From Marinirhabdus sp963799365 (GTDB lineage: Bacteria; Bacteroidota; Bacteroidia; Flavobacteriales; Flavobacteriaceae), in the NCBI GenBank assembly GCA_963799365.1, contig CAWCWV010000001.1, positions 1 to 64,000 of the forward strand: 64,000 nucleotides of DNA. Direction: 5' to 3'. A program made the position numbers and the translations under genes. The notes beneath the pieces are model-generated. The model was not told the origin of the DNA, ran no database searches, and saw only the letters and a list, made by a program, of their open reading frames with translations. Shown here in pieces: positions 60,741 through 64,000 of this stretch (position 1 is the first letter of the stretch; every line of letters starts with the position of its first letter).

Positions 60741-61511
60741 ATGAAAAAAGTAGCACTTACCCTCATCGCTCTGACTTTTGTAACCGTTTTTATCGCTTGC
60801 AAAAATGAAAGCACCAACACCGAAACTATTCCAGAGAACTACGATTTGGCCGCAGCAGACACTACTCCAAATACTGAAACAGGATATTTGTACGTAACTG
60901 CACACAGCGGATTGACACTACGGGAGTTTAATAATTTAAATAGTGATAAGCTGGCCGTCATGCCCTACGGAACTAAACTGAAAGTACTTACCAATGAAAC
61001 CACTAAAACCATGAATGTTGGCGGTATTGACGGTGGCATGAACGAAGTTGAATACAATAATAAAACTGGATATGCCTTTAATGGATTTCTCTCTAATTTC
61101 TTCCCGCCCGAGAAAGGTACCAACGCGAAAATTTATGTGCAGGATTTAAAAGCTACTTACCCGAATGCTTCATATACTGAAACAACAGGAGGCACTGCGA
61201 GCAAGCCCACAAATACAGAAACTCTTTTATTGCCTACACAACTCTGGCACGAAGCTTTTTATATTGCTCAAAAATTGTACGATATTCCAATGGTTTTCAA
61301 CTTTCCGAATCCAAAAGGAAAAGATGCTGAAACTATCAAGAATGGTAAAAAACCAGAGCAGTTATTGGCCAGTGATTTAATAGTGGAAAGAAAAGATGAT
61401 CAATTGCAGAAAATTACGTATAGTCAGGCTACTGAAGGTTTTGGGAGCGCAATTATTATGGTAAAGGAAGGGGGCTTCATGAAGATCGAATTTACTACGG
61501 TTGTAGAATAA
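60741..61511 (+). CDS. Lipoprotein with SH3-like domain
   Basis: A 256-residue lipoprotein (MKKVALTLIALTFVTVFIAC, lipidated Cys20). After a Thr/Asn-rich spacer a bacterial SH3-like domain begins (YLYVTAHSGLTLREFNNLNS, MPYGTKLKVL, NNKTGYAFNGFLSNF). The C-terminal 130 residues are of unknown fold. The upstream in-frame ATG at 60690 is rejected because the signal peptide starts at 60741. SH3-like domains often bind peptidoglycan, fitting a periplasmic role. A terminator follows. Confidence 0.8.
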   Translation: MKKVALTLIALTFVTVFIACKNESTNTETIPENYDLAAADTTPNTETGYLYVTAHSGLTLREFNNLNSDKLAVMPYGTKLKVLTNETTKTMNVGGIDGGMNEVEYNNKTGYAFNGFLSNFFPPEKGTNAKIYVQDLKATYPNASYTETTGGTASKPTNTETLLLPTQLWHEAFYIAQKLYDIPMVFNFPNPKGKDAETIKNGKKPEQLLASDLIVERKDDQLQKITYSQATEGFGSAIIMVKEGGFMKIEFTTVVE

Positions 61512-61533
61512 ACTCCTAATAAAGTAAAATTTT

Positions 61534-61570
61534 AACCCTGTTAAGTCTTCAAGATCTGACAGGTTTTTTT
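61534..61570 (+). terminator. Terminator after the SH3-like lipoprotein gene
   Basis: CCTGTTAAGTCTT pairs with AAGATCTGACAGG apart from small mismatches, followed by seven T bases. AACCTGT...ACAGGTTTTTT hairpins recur as terminators in many flavobacterial genomes. Confidence 0.8.
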
Positions 61571-61647
61571 GTATCTTTAGCTTATCGAAAAGCTCCCCTC
61601 TTAATATTTAGTATAACATATACTAACTTTAACAAAAACATATGTAT

Positions 61648-62772
61648 ATGAAATATAAATTACTTCTATTGGGAATAGTTATTTGTTCACATTCATTTTC
61701 GCAAGTTACCCTCATTCCCGATGAAGAGTTCGAAATGTTTTTAGTTTTTAATGCTATCGACACCGATGGAACTATAAACGGACAAGTAAACACTTCGGAT
61801 ATTGAAAATCTAACTGAATTGAATATTGACCAAGTTCCAATTACTGATCTTACAGGAATTTAAGATTTTGCAGCACTAGAAATTCTGAGAGTAAATTTTA
61901 CGGACCTAACTTCCTTGAACATATCACAAAACCAAAATTTAGTCGAATTGGACTGTCAAGACAACAAACTCTCTGAGCTCATCATTGTAAATAATCTCGC
62001 CTTGGAAAGAGTGTTTTGTGGAAATCCAACCTTTGATGCAGGCGGAGCTAATGAATTTACTTCTCTAGATTTAAGCGGTGCACCAAACTTAAAAGTATTA
62101 GACACCTATGTAAGCTTTAAATTAACTTCTCTAAATTTAGAAAATAACCCATTGCTCGAAAACCTTAACGCTGCCTATGGTGAGCTTACTACGCTAGACC
62201 TTTCTAATAATGTGAATTTAAAAACACTTAACCTTGGAGGTGTTGAAGTTAGTGACTTCATCTTTGGAATAAGTAATAATTTAGACCAATTAGATGTGTC
62301 AAATAATCCAAATCTTGAAAGCATACAAGTACAGCTAACAAATATTAGCTCCCTCAATATAAAAAACGGAAACAATACTGCATTGACTACTATGTTTGCC
62401 AACCTAAATCCTGACTTAACATGTATTCAAGTAGACGATGAAGTTGCTGCAAACAGTGGAGATGCGCCTTATAACTCTTGGGTTGTAGATCCCCAAGTAA
62501 GCTATTCTGAAGAATGTATTTTGGGCGTAGCAGAAAATAAATTAGGAAGTTTTACAGTGTATCCTAATCCTGCCTCACAAATAGTACAAATTGCTAACTC
62601 GAATGGTTTAATTCCGAATGAGGTTCTTGTCTATTCGATTGAAGGACAGTTGTTGTTACAATCAAGTTTCAACAATAACACTATTGACGTTTCTACGCTA
62701 GCTTCAGGGTTATACATCTTGAAAGCTCAATTCGATAAAGGTTTTTCCAGTAAAACCTTTGTAAAACAATAA
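61648..62772 (+). pseudogene. Leucine-rich-repeat protein with T9SS sorting domain, interrupted by one in-frame stop
   Basis: A signal peptide (MKYKLLLLGIVICSHSFS) is followed by a typical exported LRR start. TAA at 61861-61863 interrupts TDLTGI-stop-DFAALEILRV. The same frame then continues without further stops for about 300 residues of LRR units (LDLSGAPNLKVLDTY, LNLENNPLLENLNAAYG) to a type IX C-terminal sorting domain (FTVYPNPASQIVQIANSNGL, ending KTFVKQ). One base change, for example GAA to TAA, would explain it. If genuine, only a 71-residue secreted stub is made. The upstream ATG at 61642 is also possible. Confidence 0.8.
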
Positions 62773-64000
62773 CTATTTCACCTGGCTTACCCGCAAGGTA
62801 TTCACCATCCCTTTATCGGTAATGGGCATTGCTGCTAGATTAATAAGGTAATCGCCCTTTTCTACAAAGCCATTTTCGTGTGCAATTCTATTTACATCGT
62901 CTACGGTTTCATCGGTGCTTACAAACTTGTCGTAGTAAAACGATTTTACACCCCAAAGCAAATTAAGTCGCGATAAAATTCTACGGTTGCTGGTATACAC
63001 CAAAATATGTGCATCGGGTCTCCATGCCGAAATTTGGAAGGCCGTATAACCACTATTGGTTAATGTACAAATTGCTTTGGCTGAAATTTCATTGGCCATA
63101 CTCGCTGCATGATAACAAACCGACTTCGTGATATAACGATTGGTACGAATATGAGGCGGTTCCTGCGGCACATTAATCAAACCTGAATTCTCGACATTTT
63201 TGCAGATTTTGGTCATGGTCTTAATAACATCTACAGGATATTTCCCAACCGAAGTTTCTCCAGAAAGCATCACCGCATCTGCACCATCCATCACACTGTT
63301 TGCTACATCATTTACCTCAGCTCTTGTTGGCGTTAGGGAAGTGATCATTGTTTCCATCATTTGGGTAGCAATAATTACGGGTATTCTTGCTCTTTTTGCA
63401 GTAAGTACTAATTCTTTTTGAATAAGTGGTACTTGTTCTGCAGGGACTTCAACCCCTAAATCTCCACGAGCTACCATTAAGCCATCGCAATAGGCCACAA
63501 TTTTATCGATATTTTTAACGGCTTCGGGTTTTTCGATCTTGGCGATGATAGGAATTTTATATTCGCTATGTGCTTCAATTAAAGCTTGGAGTTCTTTCAA
63601 GTCTTCGGCATGCCGAACAAAAGAAAGCGCGATCCAATCTACTTTCATGTTTATGGCAAAAATGGCATCTTCCTTATCTTTTTTGGTAAGAGCAGGTAAC
63701 GAAATATTGGTGTTTGGAAGATTTACCCCTTTTCTGGAACGTAACGGTCCGCCTTGTATGACAACTGCTTTTACTTCGTTTTTATCATTGGTTTCCATTA
63801 CTTCAAACATCAGCTTTCCATCGTCAAGTAAAATACGCTCTCCAACATTTACATCTTTTGGGAAGTTGTCATAATTCATATACACCTTTTTGGCGGTGCC
63901 TTCAAATTCTTTTCCTGTACAAAACTTGATAGTATCTCCAGGCTGCACGACCACTTCTTCTTTCATCATCCCAACCCGCAACTTAGGACCCTGTAAATCG
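62773..64000 (-). CDS. pyk: Pyruvate kinase, 5' end outside the window
   Basis: The last about 409 residues of pyruvate kinase. Visible are DLQGPKLRVGMM at the window edge, PALTKKDKEDAIFAINMKVD, the catalytic lysine region IIAKIEKPEAVKNIDKIV, MVARGDLGVEVPAEQVPLIQ and the family signature TRAEVNDVANSVMDGADAVM, and a C-terminal allosteric-type domain. The frame is open to base 64000, so the gene begins beyond it. The stop abuts the LRR gene's stop with no gap. It makes ATP and pyruvate from phosphoenolpyruvate. Confidence 0.95.
   Translation of the reverse strand, partial: DLQGPKLRVGMMKEEVVVQPGDTIKFCTGKEFEGTAKKVYMNYDNFPKDVNVGERILLDDGKLMFEVMETNDKNEVKAVVIQGGPLRSRKGVNLPNTNISLPALTKKDKEDAIFAINMKVDWIALSFVRHAEDLKELQALIEAHSEYKIPIIAKIEKPEAVKNIDKIVAYCDGLMVARGDLGVEVPAEQVPLIQKELVLTAKRARIPVIIATQMMETMITSLTPTRAEVNDVANSVMDGADAVMLSGETSVGKYPVDVIKTMTKICKNVENSGLINVPQEPPHIRTNRYITKSVCYHAASMANEISAKAICTLTNSGYTAFQISAWRPDAHILVYTSNRRILSRLNLLWGVKSFYYDKFVSTDETVDDVNRIAHENGFVEKGDYLINLAAMPITDKGMVNTLRVSQVK

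Noticed and set aside
1..64000. tRNA, rRNA, prophage or classical insertion sequences
   Set aside because: No cloverleaf-like sequences with TTCGANTC arms, rRNA segments, integrases, transposases or phage structural genes were seen on either strand.

Overview
The window is a 64 kb stretch of a low-GC Flavobacteriaceae (Bacteroidota) chromosome. The evidence is the TAnnTTTG-type -7 promoter boxes with few strong Shine-Dalgarno sites, a type IX secretion C-terminal sorting domain, a bifunctional OlsF-like aminolipid acyltransferase, MiaE, the ligase-associated Lhr/ligase/exonuclease/PdeM repair set, DUF4286 next to rsmA, and several families of flavobacterial palindromic repeats. I see no rRNA or tRNA gene, no CRISPR array, no prophage and no conventional transposase. 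Most of it reads as ordinary housekeeping chromosome.

Layout. 0.1-4.7 kb: TPR protein, DUF4286, rsmA, mgtE and a thioesterase, all broken by one-base indels, most likely a poorly polished patch. 4.8-9.2 kb: cupin, 2-hydroxyacid dehydrogenase, DUF1801, two VOC proteins, cutC and tandem TM2 proteins. 9.4-11.9 kb: an arsR/DUF6428/arsC operon followed by DUF1304 and a flavodoxin-fold oxidoreductase, with no arsenite pump in view. 11.9-20.4 kb: miaE, membrane and envelope genes, the OlsF-like acyltransferase, lysC, a GNAT, fbp and terB. 20.6-29.4 kb: exonuclease, ATP-dependent ligase, Lhr-type helicase and pdeM, with a DUF559 cassette and acs lying among them. 29.5-35.6 kb: metG, tex, a histone-deacetylase-family hydrolase and an AraC regulator. 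35.6-37.4 kb: two transcription units with matching promoter architecture, probably AraC targets. 37.5-42.5 kb: recQ, a GIY-YIG cassette, ssb and a methyltransferase. 42.5-51.6 kb: rseP, a SCO protein, feoA-feoB-Cys-rich peptide, a large zinc metalloprotease and envelope proteins. 51.6-57.5 kb: a DtxR/MntR-controlled metal ABC operon with a four-helix-bundle cassette inside it. 57.7-64.0 kb: a YciI-like lipoprotein, CYTH, an NAD-binding protein, dinB, an SH3-like lipoprotein, an LRR sorting-domain protein with one in-frame stop, and the 3' part of pyk.

The most notable pattern is three solitary single-gene cassettes, each encoding a small nucleic-acid-associated protein (DUF559 endonuclease, GIY-YIG nuclease, S23-type four-helix bundle) and each bounded by a pair of related repeats. 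The GIY-YIG gene lies between 19-bp inverted repeats matching at 18 of 19 positions. The four-helix gene lies between perfect 12-bp inverted repeats, one abutting a permease start codon and one overlapping an ATPase stop codon. The DUF559 gene lies between direct copies of a two-hairpin repeat. This resembles the REP/RAYT relationship but with unrelated protein families. Other points of interest are metal permeases carrying C-terminal winged-helix-like domains, a dispersed repeat fragment translated inside metG, and -7 boxes so close to start codons that the transcripts may be leaderless.

All calls rest on reading the translated sequence; no database search was run. Start codons were chosen from signal peptides, conserved N-termini and upstream spacing.
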